Source of the DNA: Pseudomonas sp. 6D_7.1_Bac1
GTDB taxonomy: Bacteria > Pseudomonadota > Gammaproteobacteria > Pseudomonadales > Pseudomonadaceae
Direction: 5' to 3'
Assembly (NCBI RefSeq): GCF_025465945.1
Contig: NZ_JANLNW010000084.1
Location: forward strand, 62,001 to 126,000
Length of the DNA: 64,000 nucleotides
This document shows positions 42,459 to 55,071 of the stretch, one piece after another. The translations under genes and the position numbers were made by a program. How positions within the stretch are numbered: position 1 is the first letter of the stretch; every line of letters starts with the position of its first letter. The notes under the pieces were generated by a model that was given only the letters and a program-made list of their open reading frames with translations, did not search any database and had not been told where the DNA came from.

Positions 42459-43166
42459 ATGGCCCAGTCGGAAACCGTTGAACGCATTCTTGATGCTGCC
42501 GAACAGTTGTTCGCGGAAAAAGGTTTTGCCGAAACTTCATTGCGGCTGATCACCAGCAAGGCTGGGGTCAATCTGGCGGCGGTGAACTATCATTTCGGCT
42601 CAAAGAAGGCCTTGATTCAAGCAGTCTTCTCGCGTTTTCTCGGGCCTTTTTGCATCAGTCTCGATCGCGAGCTGGAGCGTCGTCAGGCCAAGCCGGACAA
42701 CAAGCCGAGCCTTGAAGAACTGCTGGAAATCCTCGTCGAACAAGCCCTGGTGGTGCAGCCACGCAGCGGCAATGACCTGTCTATCTTTATGCGCCTGTTG
42801 GGGCTGGCGTTCAGTCAGAGTCAGGGGCACTTGCGTCGTTACCTGGAAGACATGTACGGCAAGGTGTTCCGCCGTTACATGATGCTGGTCAATGACGCCG
42901 CGCCGCGTATTCCGCCGATCGAACTGTTCTGGCGCGTGCACTTCATGCTCGGCGCTGCAGCGTTCAGCATGTCGGGGATCAAGGCCTTGCGTGCTATCGC
43001 CGAGACCGATTTCGGGGTGAATACCTCGATCGAGCAGGTGATGCGTCTGATGGTGCCGTTTCTGGCTGCTGGCATGCGCGCGGAAACCGGTGTCACCGAC
43101 ACTGCCATGGCCACCGCGCAGTTGCGTCCGCGCAGCAAATCGACCCCGGTTGCCGCCAAGGTTTAA
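42459..43166 (+). CDS. psrA: TetR-family fatty-acid-responsive regulator PsrA
   Basis: The ATG at 42459 (GGCGGAG upstream) gives 235 residues. The N-terminal TetR domain is typical: TVERILDAAEQLFAEKGF, then TSLRLITSKAGVNLAAVNYHF across residues 30-50. The C-terminal part is the ligand-binding helical bundle. PsrA represses fadBA and itself and releases DNA on binding long-chain fatty acids; it also activates rpoS in Pseudomonas. The two perfect operators in front of it support autoregulation. Order lexA-psrA-nagZ is as in P. aeruginosa. Confidence 0.94.
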   Translation: MAQSETVERILDAAEQLFAEKGFAETSLRLITSKAGVNLAAVNYHFGSKKALIQAVFSRFLGPFCISLDRELERRQAKPDNKPSLEELLEILVEQALVVQPRSGNDLSIFMRLLGLAFSQSQGHLRRYLEDMYGKVFRRYMMLVNDAAPRIPPIELFWRVHFMLGAAAFSMSGIKALRAIAETDFGVNTSIEQVMRLMVPFLAAGMRAETGVTDTAMATAQLRPRSKSTPVAAKV

Positions 43167-43363
43167 CCGCACACGGGTGGGCGCGGCAGCTTACATCCGC
43201 TAAGCTAGCCGCCCATGCCGACTATCGTTTCAGCCCCGCTCCATTTCTCCGTTGCCGACCACGTTCCGCCGGGCATCGCCCTTGGTGGCGAAGTCGTGTG
43301 TCTGCACCGGACCGGGCTCTTCAAAGTTGCGCCGCGCGCGCTTTTCGTTATCAAGGAATTTCT

Positions 43364-44374
43364 ATGACTGCTGGCCTGCAAGGCTCGTTGATGGTGGACG
43401 TCGCCGGTACCTGGCTGACGGCCGAAGATCGCCAACTGTTGCGTCAGCCCGAAGTGGGCGGTCTGATCATTTTTGCGCGCAACATCGAGCACCCGCGCCA
43501 GGTTCGCGAGTTGAGCGCTTCGATCCGTGCGGTGCGTCCGGACCTGTTGCTGGCGGTGGACCAGGAGGGGGGGCGGGTGCAGCGCCTGCGCCAGGGCTTC
43601 GTGCGTCTGCCAGCGATGCGGGCGATTGCTGACAACCCGAACGCCGAATACCTGGCCGAGCAGTGTGGCTGGATCATGGCGACTGAAGTGCTGGCCGTCG
43701 GCCTGGACCTGAGTTTCGCCCCGGTGCTGGACCTCGACTACCAGCGCAGTGCGGTGGTCGGTACCCGTTCGTTCGAAGGCGATCCGGAGCGCGCGGCCTT
43801 GCTGGCGGGTGCGTTTATTCGTGGCATGAACAGCGCCGGTATGGCCGCCACCGGCAAGCATTTCCCAGGTCATGGCTGGGCGGAGGCCGATTCTCACGTT
43901 GCCATTCCGAACGACGAGCGCAGTCTCGATGAAATTCGTGCCAATGACCTCGTGCCATTCGCTCGTCTGAGCCAGCAGCTGGCGGCCGTAATGCCCGCCC
44001 ACGTGATCTACCCGCAGGTTGACTCACAGCCGGCCGGCTTCTCGCGCCGCTGGCTGCAGGACATCCTGCGGGGAGAGTTGCAGTTTGACGGGGTGATCTT
44101 CAGTGACGATCTGTCGATGGCCGGCGCCCACGTGGTTGGCGACGCTGCTAGTCGGATCGAAGCGGCACTGTCTGCCGGTTGCGACATGGGGTTGGTCTGC
44201 AATGATCGCGCGGCAGCCGAACTGGCCCTGAGCGCGGCTCAGCGCCTGAAGGTCAAGCCGTCTGCACGTATCGCGCGGATGCGCAGTCAGTCGTTCTCCA
44301 GCACTGATTACCGGCAGGACCCGCGTTGGCTTACCGCTCTTGGTGCGCTCAAAGATGCCCAACTGATTGATTAA
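43364..44374 (+). CDS. nagZ: Beta-N-acetylhexosaminidase
   Basis: NagZ (GH3) removes GlcNAc from anhydromuropeptides during cell-wall recycling in the cytoplasm. The ATG at 43364 with AAGGAA upstream gives 336 residues; longer frames start in the intergenic region. GRVQRLRQGFVRLP and FAPVLDLD are family motifs. KHFPGHGWAEADSH near residue 165 carries the catalytic His loop, and FSDDLSMAGA contains the nucleophile Asp. NagZ products induce AmpC beta-lactamases in many Gram-negatives, which is of interest because a class C enzyme is encoded 10 kb downstream. Confidence 0.96.
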   Translation: MTAGLQGSLMVDVAGTWLTAEDRQLLRQPEVGGLIIFARNIEHPRQVRELSASIRAVRPDLLLAVDQEGGRVQRLRQGFVRLPAMRAIADNPNAEYLAEQCGWIMATEVLAVGLDLSFAPVLDLDYQRSAVVGTRSFEGDPERAALLAGAFIRGMNSAGMAATGKHFPGHGWAEADSHVAIPNDERSLDEIRANDLVPFARLSQQLAAVMPAHVIYPQVDSQPAGFSRRWLQDILRGELQFDGVIFSDDLSMAGAHVVGDAASRIEAALSAGCDMGLVCNDRAAAELALSAAQRLKVKPSARIARMRSQSFSSTDYRQDPRWLTALGALKDAQLID

Positions 44375-44386
44375 GGACTTTTTGCA

Positions 44387-45124
44387 ATGACGGTTTACGC
44401 GATTATCGGTGGTACCGGCCTGACCCAGCTCGAAGGTCTGAGCATTCGCCAGTCATTGGCCCTGGACACACCTTATGGTGCGCCGTCGGCCGAGATCCAG
44501 ATCGGTGAGTACGCTGGACGTGAAGTGCTGTTTCTCGCTCGTCATGGCCATCCGCACCGCTTTCCGCCGCATCAGGTGAATTACCGGGCCAACCTGTGGG
44601 CGCTGAAGCAGGCGGGCGCGCAGGCTATTCTGGCGGTCAACGCGGTCGGTGGGATTCATGCCGCCATGGGCACCGGACATTTCTGCGTACCTCATCAGTT
44701 GATCGACTACACCAGCGGTCGCCAGCACACCTATTTTGCCGATGACCTGGAGCAGGTCACCCACATCGATTTCAGCTATCCCTACAGCGAACCGTTGCGC
44801 GAGCAGTTGATAGCCGCGTTGGCTGCCGAAGGCTGTGCTTACAGCAGCCATGGCGTGTATGCCTGCACGCAGGGGCCGCGTCTGGAAACCGTTGCCGAGA
44901 TCGCCCGTCTGGAACGTGACGGTTGCGATATCGTCGGCATGACCGGTATGCCGGAAGCGGCACTGGCCCGTGAGTTGGAACTGGATTACGCCTGTCTGGC
45001 GCTGGTGGTAAACCCGGCGGCGGGCAAGTCGACGGCGGTGATCACCATGGCCGAAATCGAACAGGCGCTGCATGACGGGATGGGCAAAGTGAAGTCGACG
45101 CTGGCGCGGGTGTTGAAGGGCTGA
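44387..45124 (+). CDS. S-methyl-5'-thioinosine phosphorylase (MTAP/PNP family)
   Basis: The 245-residue protein is of the MTAP/PNP-II type: YAIIGGTGLTQLEGL at the N terminus, ARHGHPHRFPPHQVNYRANL for phosphate binding, and DIVGMTGMPEAALARELEL near the C terminus. The P. aeruginosa homologue at this position (PA3004) is known to split methylthioinosine, not methylthioadenosine, in salvage of polyamine and quorum-signal by-products. Position and the GMTGMPEA motif support the same substrate here. It starts 12 bp after nagZ, probably co-transcribed. Confidence 0.9.
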   Translation: MTVYAIIGGTGLTQLEGLSIRQSLALDTPYGAPSAEIQIGEYAGREVLFLARHGHPHRFPPHQVNYRANLWALKQAGAQAILAVNAVGGIHAAMGTGHFCVPHQLIDYTSGRQHTYFADDLEQVTHIDFSYPYSEPLREQLIAALAAEGCAYSSHGVYACTQGPRLETVAEIARLERDGCDIVGMTGMPEAALARELELDYACLALVVNPAAGKSTAVITMAEIEQALHDGMGKVKSTLARVLKG

Positions 45125-45150
45125 GTCTCCGCTTGCACCGAGTTGACTCT

Positions 45151-45214
45151 ATCGCGAGCAGGCTCGCTCCCACAGGTTTATCACCGTACCTGTGGGAGCG
45201 AGCCTGCTCGCGAT
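45151..45214. repeat. REP pair (REPIN) no. 2
   Basis: Two inverted REP palindromes (TGTGGGAGCGAGCCTGCTCG type), 15 bp apart, form one compact cruciform between the phosphorylase and the convergent SNF2 helicase gene. Confidence 0.92.
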
Positions 45215-45233
45215 GGCGATCTCGCAGTCGCCG

Positions 45234-47924
45234 CTAAATCTTCGATTTGTCCGGCAGCGGTGCAAACAACGCTTCAATATCGTCACTCTGCAACTTCCAG
45301 TCCCCGGCCGTGCGCCCATCCAGAACGCCAGCCGCCAGGTCGGACTTTTCCTTTTGCAAATGCTGGATTTTCTCTTCGACGGTCCCGCGAGCAATCATCT
45401 TGTAGACAAACACCGGCTTCTCCTGGCCGATCCGATACGCACGGTCGGTGGCCTGGTTTTCCGTCGCCGGGTTCCACCACGGGTCGTAGTGAATCACCGT
45501 GTCGGCTTCCGTCAGGTTCAGGCCAACGCCGCCTGCTTTAAGGCTGATCAGAAAAATCTGACGCTTTCCGCTCTGGAAGTCTTTCACAGGCGTGCGCCGA
45601 TCCCGGGTTTGTCCGGTCAACAGTGCGTAAGCGATACCGCGTTTATTCAGCTCATCTTCAATCAGGGACAGCATTGAGGTGAACTGTGAAAACAGCAGGA
45701 TTTTGCGGCCTTCCTCGAACAGCTCTTCAAGCATTTCCATCAGGCTGTCGAGCTTGCCCGACGTGCTGCCGCGCGTGGGCAGGGCGGCCTCATTGACCAG
45801 GCGCAGATCGCAGCACACCTGACGCAGCTTGAGCAGGGCTTCAAGAATGATGATCTGGCTGCGGGCCACGCCTTTGCGGGTGATCTCGTCGCGGACTTTC
45901 TTGTCCATGGCCAGGCGCATGGTTTCGTAAACATCACGCTGCGCCTCATTGAGTTCCACCCAATGGATGATCTCGGTTTTCGGCGGTAATTCAGTGGCGA
46001 CCTGTTCCTTGGTTCGGCGCAACAGGAACGGTTTAATCCGACCGTTCAGGTGTTGCAGTCGTACGTCGCTGGCGCGTTTTTCGATAGGCACGCGGTAATC
46101 GCGATTGAAGCTTTTCACGTCACCCAGCCAACCGGGCAGCAGGAAGTGAAACAGCGACCACAGCTCCCCCAGGTGGTTTTCCAGCGGTGTGCCGCTCAGG
46201 CACAGGCGCTGACGGGCATTGAGCGCTCGCGCCGCATGAGCAGCCTTGCTGTTAGGGTTCTTGATGTATTGTGCTTCGTCGAGCGCCAGCACGTGCAATG
46301 GCTGCGTGGCCAGACGTTCGACATCCTTGGGCAGCAGCGCATAGGTGGTGAGGATCAAGTCGTATTCGGCCAGATGCTCGAAGTGTTTTTTACGTCCAGC
46401 GCCATACAGCGCCAGTACTTTGAGCTGTGGTGCGAAGTGCGCCGCTTCGTCGAGCCAGTTGGGAATCAGGCTGGTGGGCATCACGACCATGCACGGTCGG
46501 TCGAGGCGTCCGGCATTTTTCTCGGCCAGCACATGCGCCAGGGTCTGTAGGGTTTTACCCAGGCCCATGTCGTCCGCCAGAATGCCGCCGACTTCCAGTT
46601 GCCGCAGTGACTGCATCCAGCTCAAGCCTTCAAGCTGATAAGGTCGCAATGTGGCGTTCAGGCCTTCGGGGGCCTCGGTGGTGTAATCCTTGATGTCACG
46701 CAGGCGCTGGGCGAAGGTGCGGATGTGTTCGCCACCGTCCCAGAGCAGGGGCATGTCTTCCAGTGGATTGAGGCGGGTGGCGTCGGCGCTGCTAATGCGT
46801 AGCCTGGTTTCACCGGGCTCTTGCAGGTAAAACTCGCCGAGGGTCGCCAGCACGGGCTTCAAGCGCCCGAACGGCAGCGCGACCTGCAACGGACCGTATT
46901 CGGAGTTCGGGCGGTGCGGAATGTTCACCAGAATCAACTCGTCGTCACGGCGTTTGGCCAGGCGTTCCGGGTTGAGGATCTCGGTGTGCGAGCGCATCAG
47001 ATTCAGCAGGATCGGCAGCAAGCTGAGGCGCTCGCCGTTGACGATAATCCCCAGCTCCAGATCAAACCAGTCGCGCTCCGGCGCTTCTTCGACCGTGGCA
47101 TACCAGTCATCGACGGCTGTCAGGTCAAAGCCGAAGTCTTCGTCGATCTGTAGCTCCCAGCCTTGGGTGCGCAACTTGGGCAGCTCATTGAGAGTGAACG
47201 TCAGCCAGGCGCTGTCGTTGACCATCTCGTAGAGTTCGCCGGCACTTTCCGGCAAGGCTTTGCTTTGCCTCGTCGCGACTTTGAAGCCAAGGATCCGCAG
47301 CTGTTCGCGGTAGGCTTTTTCGACTTCCGGTTGGCGTTTGATCCGTAGCGTTTGCTGTTCCTGTCGGATCAGGATGTCGGCATTTTTTTGCCCACTGACG
47401 TATTCATCCAGATAACTGAAGGACAGCGCCGCGCGGTGCTGGATGTAGCGCTGCATTTTGCCGTTGCGCGGTTCGAACGCACTGAACTCGATGCTCGCCA
47501 ACCATAGGCGCGGCACTGGTTGCACATTGTCCACCACCTGTTGCGGCAAAGGGGCGGGCGTGCGGTTTTCCAGGACGGCCTGAAGCTTTTCCAGCAGCTC
47601 GGCATCTTTGGCAGCGGCCGGGTACTCAAGGGTTTCCTGGACTTTCAGCAAGACCGCAGCGCAATGCTTGCAGTTAACGCGCACCGGGCAACTGCACGTC
47701 GCATCGACCAATAACAATGTGCCCTTTGCGGACTCGCGCAGCGTAATGGTCTGACGGTAAACATTGCCGCCAGAGCCTTCGCAACTGGCGGTGATGGTGC
47801 TGTCACCGGCTTCGACGATCCTGACGCGATTTTCCAGTGCGTAGCGGCGGCCACGCTCCAGGCTTTGTTCCTTGAATCGGCTGACCCAGGAAGGGGCCAG
47901 GGGTTTGCTCAGGCTCGGGGGCAT
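45234..47924 (-). CDS. SWIM-domain SNF2-family helicase
   Basis: The 896-residue protein has a SWIM zinc motif near residues 77-90 (CSCPVRVNCKHCAAVLL). A long middle region follows, then an SNF2 motor: ILADDMGLGKTLQTLA (Walker A, about residue 450), LALDEAQYIKNPNSKAA, LSGTPLENHLGELW, LLFSQFTSML, and DPWWNPATENQATDRAYRIG. Such proteins move on double-stranded DNA or remodel protein-DNA complexes; bacterial roles are poorly defined. It sits between methylthioinosine phosphorylase and csiV, in an otherwise conserved core order, with a REP pair at its 3' side. Confidence 0.9.
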   Translation of the reverse strand: MPPSLSKPLAPSWVSRFKEQSLERGRRYALENRVRIVEAGDSTITASCEGSGGNVYRQTITLRESAKGTLLLVDATCSCPVRVNCKHCAAVLLKVQETLEYPAAAKDAELLEKLQAVLENRTPAPLPQQVVDNVQPVPRLWLASIEFSAFEPRNGKMQRYIQHRAALSFSYLDEYVSGQKNADILIRQEQQTLRIKRQPEVEKAYREQLRILGFKVATRQSKALPESAGELYEMVNDSAWLTFTLNELPKLRTQGWELQIDEDFGFDLTAVDDWYATVEEAPERDWFDLELGIIVNGERLSLLPILLNLMRSHTEILNPERLAKRRDDELILVNIPHRPNSEYGPLQVALPFGRLKPVLATLGEFYLQEPGETRLRISSADATRLNPLEDMPLLWDGGEHIRTFAQRLRDIKDYTTEAPEGLNATLRPYQLEGLSWMQSLRQLEVGGILADDMGLGKTLQTLAHVLAEKNAGRLDRPCMVVMPTSLIPNWLDEAAHFAPQLKVLALYGAGRKKHFEHLAEYDLILTTYALLPKDVERLATQPLHVLALDEAQYIKNPNSKAAHAARALNARQRLCLSGTPLENHLGELWSLFHFLLPGWLGDVKSFNRDYRVPIEKRASDVRLQHLNGRIKPFLLRRTKEQVATELPPKTEIIHWVELNEAQRDVYETMRLAMDKKVRDEITRKGVARSQIIILEALLKLRQVCCDLRLVNEAALPTRGSTSGKLDSLMEMLEELFEEGRKILLFSQFTSMLSLIEDELNKRGIAYALLTGQTRDRRTPVKDFQSGKRQIFLISLKAGGVGLNLTEADTVIHYDPWWNPATENQATDRAYRIGQEKPVFVYKMIARGTVEEKIQHLQKEKSDLAAGVLDGRTAGDWKLQSDDIEALFAPLPDKSKI

Positions 47925-47935
47925 AGGGACTTCAA

Positions 47936-48502
47936 TCAGTCCGGGATAACGTCAGGGACTGGCGGACGCGCAGTTGCAGTCAGCGAGGTGATCTTGATCA
48001 GCAGGGCCAGGTGGCCGTTGTCGAGGTAGTTCAGCTGGCCGTTTTTGGTGTGGCTTTGCTGCTTCAGGCGTTCGCTGGCGGTGACCATGCCATTGGCGCT
48101 GAACTGGTTGACCCAGAAGTTCGCGTCGACGTCGGTGAAGCGGCCCAGTTTCAGGTTCAGCGTGCCTTCGATCGGGAACTGGCCGTACTGCTCCCGGCCG
48201 TCGCTGATCGACACTTTGTTCTCGACGTCACCGAGATTCTGTTGCCAGGCCTTGTGCAGCAGCACCGTGTAATCGCTGCTGGATCGCAGCTTTTGCGCCT
48301 CGTCGTTCAGGCTTGGTGTACGCAGGCTGTCGGCGCTGACCGGCTTCGCGCCAGCGGCCCAATCTTCGGGCGCGGCGCGGCTGACGATGGCGGGTACGGC
48401 GTTCTGGCGGAACAGGATCATTTCAACCTGATACAAGCTGTCGGCAAACGCCGTCGGGGCGACGAGGGTCAACAACAGGGTCAATGAGCGAAACAGGCGC
48501 AT
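47936..48502 (-). CDS. CsiV-family periplasmic protein
   Basis: From the ATG at 48502 (GAAGGA upstream) the product is 188 residues with a Sec signal cut near TAFA-DS (residue 20). YQVEMILFRQNAV is the family signature at the start of the mature part. CsiV of Vibrio cholerae binds peptidoglycan and helps wall synthesis through LpoA; the Pseudomonas role is inferred. It lies directly after mfd, 10 bp away, and before the SNF2 gene, probably in one transcript. Confidence 0.85.
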   Translation of the reverse strand: MRLFRSLTLLLTLVAPTAFADSLYQVEMILFRQNAVPAIVSRAAPEDWAAGAKPVSADSLRTPSLNDEAQKLRSSSDYTVLLHKAWQQNLGDVENKVSISDGREQYGQFPIEGTLNLKLGRFTDVDANFWVNQFSANGMVTASERLKQQSHTKNGQLNYLDNGHLALLIKITSLTATARPPVPDVIPD

Positions 48503-48512
48503 GCGGCGTCCT

Positions 48513-51962
<3,450 letters not shown>

Positions 51963-52029
51963 GGAAGGTTGAGCTCCAGCGTTGCGACAAAGTCGGTAAT
52001 TGTAGCGGGCGAAGGTGCCGGCTGTCAGT

Positions 52030-52190
52030 TGCAGACTGCGTCTATTACACAGGCCGCGGAGAAACGTAGCGAGCGAAGGCAAGACAAGGCGAAAACAGGC
52101 GAGGACGCGGAGTTTACGGGCTGTAAATGAGCAGTCCGAGCCTGTTTTCAACGCAGTATTGTCGAGCGCAGTAGTTTATCCGCGGTCTGC
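52030..52190. repeat. Long imperfect palindrome between mfd and gap
   Basis: Starting from the outside, GCAGAC pairs with GTCTGC, CCGCGGA (52054) with TCCGCGG (52179), AAAC with GTTT, GACAA (52083) with TTGTC (52159), GAAAACAGGC (52091) with GCCTGTTTTC (52140), GGAC with GTCC, and TTTAC with GTAAA at the tip. Together these form an interrupted stem of about 150 nt. It fills most of the 310-bp gap between the divergent genes. I think similar sequences recur in Pseudomonas genomes, but cannot verify this here. Confidence 0.75.
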
Positions 52191-52272
52191 ACGACAGGCG
52201 CGCATTGCTCCGGGAGCGACTCGGCGGCATAATGTAGCCCCTTTTTTCAGCCCCTACATGTGGAAGGTTCCC

Positions 52273-53721
52273 GTGACTCAGAAGCCCGACCAGTGTCTTG
52301 GTGAATGGATCGACCGTGAAGCACTCGCAGAAGCGATGATTCCGCTTATCGGTCAGCTCTACCGCAATAACAACGTGGTGAGTTCGATCTATGGCCGCAG
52401 CCTGATCAACCAGTCTGTCATCGCGATTCTCAAAGCTCACCGCTTTGCTCGCCATCGTCAGTCCGATGACGCCGAACTGTCCGTTCACGAAACATTCCCG
52501 CTGCTCAAAGCGATGAGCGAGCTCAAGCTCGGCGCCGCTTCGGTAGACCTGGGCAAGCTGGCGGTCAAGTTCAAGACCGAAGGCAATGGCCGTACTGCCG
52601 AGCAGTTCGTCCGTGAAGAGCTGGCCGATGTAGTGGGTCAGCAAAACGCTAGCGCACGCAAAGGCACCGACGTTGTTCTCTACGGCTTCGGTCGTATCGG
52701 CCGTCTGCTGGCGCGCATCCTGATCGAAAAAACCGGTGGTGGCGACGGCCTGCGTCTGCGCGCCATCGTTGTGCGCAAAGGCGCTGAAAACGACCTGGTC
52801 AAACGCGCCAGCCTGCTGCGTCGCGATTCGGTTCATGGTTCGTTCAATGGCACCATCACCATCGATGAAGCCAACAACACCATCACCGCCAACGGCAACC
52901 TGATCCAGGTTATCTACGCGAAGAACCCGACTGAAGTGGACTACACCCAGTACGGCATCAAAAACGCGCTGCTGGTGGACAACACCGGTGTATGGCGTGA
53001 CGCCGACGGCCTGGGCCAGCACCTGGCCTGCCCGGGTATTGACCGCGTTGTTCTGACCGCGCCTGGCAAAGGCAAGCTGAAGAACATCGTTCACGGCATC
53101 AACCACGCTGAAATCACCGCTGACGACAAGATCGTTTCCGCTGCTTCTTGCACCACCAACGCCATCGTGCCGGTGCTCAAGGCTGTGAATGACAAGTTCG
53201 GCATCATCAACGGTCACGTTGAAACGGTTCACTCGTACACCAACGACCAGAACCTGATCGACAACTTCCACAAAGGCGATCGCCGTGGTCGTAGCGCCGC
53301 GTTGAACATGGTAATCACCGAGACCGGTGCTGCTACCGCTGCTGCCAAGGCCCTGCCTGAGCTGGCCGGCAAGCTGACCGGTAACGCGATCCGTGTTCCA
53401 ACACCGAACGTGTCGATGGCAATCCTCAACCTGAACCTTGAGAAAGCCGCCACCCGTGAAGAGATGAACGAGTACCTGCGCTACATGGCGCTGCACTCCG
53501 ATCTGCATAAGCAAATCGACTTCGTCAACTCGCAGGAAGTGGTTTCCACCGACTTCGTTGGCTCGCGCCACGCAGGCGTGGTGGACGCTGAAGCAACCAT
53601 CTGCCAAGACAACCGCGTTGTTCTGTACGTTTGGTACGACAACGAATTCGGTTACAGCTGCCAGGTGGTTCGCGTGATGGAAGACATGGCCGGTGTAAAC
53701 CCGCCAGCCTTCCCGCGCTAA
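52273..53721 (+). CDS. gap: Glyceraldehyde-3-phosphate dehydrogenase, long form
   Basis: The GTG at 52273, 6 bp after GGAAGG, gives 482 residues; an ATG at 52258 is also in frame. The first 130 residues are an extra helical domain seen in the long Pseudomonas enzyme. The Rossmann domain starts VLYGFGRIGRLLARI. The catalytic Cys is in SAASCTTNAIVPVLK and WYDNEFGYSCQVVR closes the fold. It interconverts glyceraldehyde-3-phosphate and 1,3-bisphosphoglycerate. Divergent from mfd, as PA3001 is from PA3002. Its last 35 coding bases and its terminator are the left copy of an 83-bp repeat. Confidence 0.95.
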   Translation: MTQKPDQCLGEWIDREALAEAMIPLIGQLYRNNNVVSSIYGRSLINQSVIAILKAHRFARHRQSDDAELSVHETFPLLKAMSELKLGAASVDLGKLAVKFKTEGNGRTAEQFVREELADVVGQQNASARKGTDVVLYGFGRIGRLLARILIEKTGGGDGLRLRAIVVRKGAENDLVKRASLLRRDSVHGSFNGTITIDEANNTITANGNLIQVIYAKNPTEVDYTQYGIKNALLVDNTGVWRDADGLGQHLACPGIDRVVLTAPGKGKLKNIVHGINHAEITADDKIVSAASCTTNAIVPVLKAVNDKFGIINGHVETVHSYTNDQNLIDNFHKGDRRGRSAALNMVITETGAATAAAKALPELAGKLTGNAIRVPTPNVSMAILNLNLEKAATREEMNEYLRYMALHSDLHKQIDFVNSQEVVSTDFVGSRHAGVVDAEATICQDNRVVLYVWYDNEFGYSCQVVRVMEDMAGVNPPAFPR

Positions 53722-53768
53722 GCCTTAGCCGCACATGAAAACGCCCCGACTTGTCGGGGCGTTTTTGT
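53686..53768 (+). repeat. 83-bp direct repeat, left copy (gap 3' end and terminator)
   Basis: This segment includes the last codons of gap, its stop and its terminator. It matches 55072-55154 at 72 of 83 positions without gaps. The mismatches are spread evenly, so the copies have diverged for some time or came from different strains. Confidence 0.9.
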
Positions 53769-53770
53769 TT
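53737..53770 (+). terminator. Intrinsic terminator of gap
   Basis: ACGCCCCGAC/GTCGGGGCGT stem with a TT loop, A-run before and TTTTTGTTT after. Confidence 0.92.
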
Positions 53771-53886
53771 ATGCGGTTTGTCGGCTCTGCCTACAGAGGT
53801 GAAATATTCTGTGATAAATCGCTTCCGGGGTCGCTGCATCAAAATGATAGTTTGTCCGCCAATAAAATGATTTGAGGACGACTTGA

Positions 53887-55068
53887 ATGCGCCTTATCGG
53901 AAAGCCCTGCGCAGCGTTTCTGTTGCTGGCCAGTACCGTCTCTTTCGGCAATCTCGCCATGGCAAATACCGAACGGTCGGACATCGATGGCATCGTGCAA
54001 GATGCTGCTCAGAAGGTCATGCAGCAGTACAACATTCCCGGCCTGGCCATTGCGGTCACCGCTGATGGCAAGCAACGGTTCTACAACTTCGGCGTGGCTT
54101 CAAAGGACACGAAGCAGAAGGTCACGAGCGATACGCTGTTTGAAATCGGCTCGATCAGTAAAGCCTTCACGGTAACCTTGGCGACCTATGCCGAGGTCAA
54201 CGGTCAGCTTTCACTCACTGACCACCCCGGCAAGTATCTGCCCGAGCTTGCGGGTAGCCCGTTCGATAAAGTGACACTGATCAACCTGGCGACCCATACC
54301 GCAGGCGGCTTCCCCTTGCAGGTGCCTGATCAGGTACAGAACAACCAACAGCTGATGGACTACTTCAAAGCGTGGCAGCCGACCTATGCGCCGGGTGCTC
54401 AAAGAACCTATGCCAATCCCAGTATCGGGGCATTGGGCATGATTGCGGCGAGCAGCATGAACATGCCGTTCGCGGCGGCGCTGGAACAGCGACTCTTCCC
54501 TGAACTCGGCATGCCAAACAGCTTCATCAACGTTCCGACGAGCAAGATGTCGCTCTATGCTCAGGGTTACAACAAACAGGATGCCCCGGTCAGGTTGAAT
54601 TCCGGTGTGTTGGGCGACGAGGCCTACTCGGTAAAAACCAGCTCCACGGACCTGATTCGCTTTGTCGAAGCCAATCTGGGAGTCGCGAAGGTCGAAGCAA
54701 AACTCAGTCGCGCGCTGATGGAGACGCGCAAGGGCTATTTCCAGGTAGGGCCCATGACTCAAGACCTGATCTGGGAGCAGTACGACTACCCGGTACAGCT
54801 GAGTGCGCTACTTGAAGGCAACGCCGATAAGATGATTTACGAAAGCCATGCTGTCACAGCATTAAACCCACCCCTGTCACCACAGGAAGCGGTCTGGGTC
54901 AACAAAACGGGCTCGACTGGTGGGTTTTCTGCCTACGTGGCCTTCGTGCCCGAGAAGAAGTTCGGCATTGTGGTGCTGGCCAACAAGAGCTATCCCAACG
55001 AGCCACGGATACGCCTGGCGCATCGAATCCTCAGCGAGCTGGATTGCTGTTCGCAAGCAGAAAACTGA
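53887..55068 (+). CDS. Class C (AmpC-type) beta-lactamase
   Basis: The 393-residue protein has a Sec signal ending near LAMA (residue 26). All class C motifs are present: FEIGSISKAF with the nucleophile Ser89 and Lys92, TYANPSIG with Tyr175, and NKTGSTGGFSAYVAF with Lys340. Length and spacing are normal for AmpC. GAGGA lies 9 bp before the ATG. No ampR gene is adjacent, so induction in the classical way is doubtful. The gene lies between two copies of the gap 3' end, which suggests it was acquired at this position. Activity as a beta-lactamase, not an esterase of the same fold, is likely but not proven. Confidence 0.88.
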   Translation: MRLIGKPCAAFLLLASTVSFGNLAMANTERSDIDGIVQDAAQKVMQQYNIPGLAIAVTADGKQRFYNFGVASKDTKQKVTSDTLFEIGSISKAFTVTLATYAEVNGQLSLTDHPGKYLPELAGSPFDKVTLINLATHTAGGFPLQVPDQVQNNQQLMDYFKAWQPTYAPGAQRTYANPSIGALGMIAASSMNMPFAAALEQRLFPELGMPNSFINVPTSKMSLYAQGYNKQDAPVRLNSGVLGDEAYSVKTSSTDLIRFVEANLGVAKVEAKLSRALMETRKGYFQVGPMTQDLIWEQYDYPVQLSALLEGNADKMIYESHAVTALNPPLSPQEAVWVNKTGSTGGFSAYVAFVPEKKFGIVVLANKSYPNEPRIRLAHRILSELDCCSQAEN

Positions 55069-55071
55069 GTG

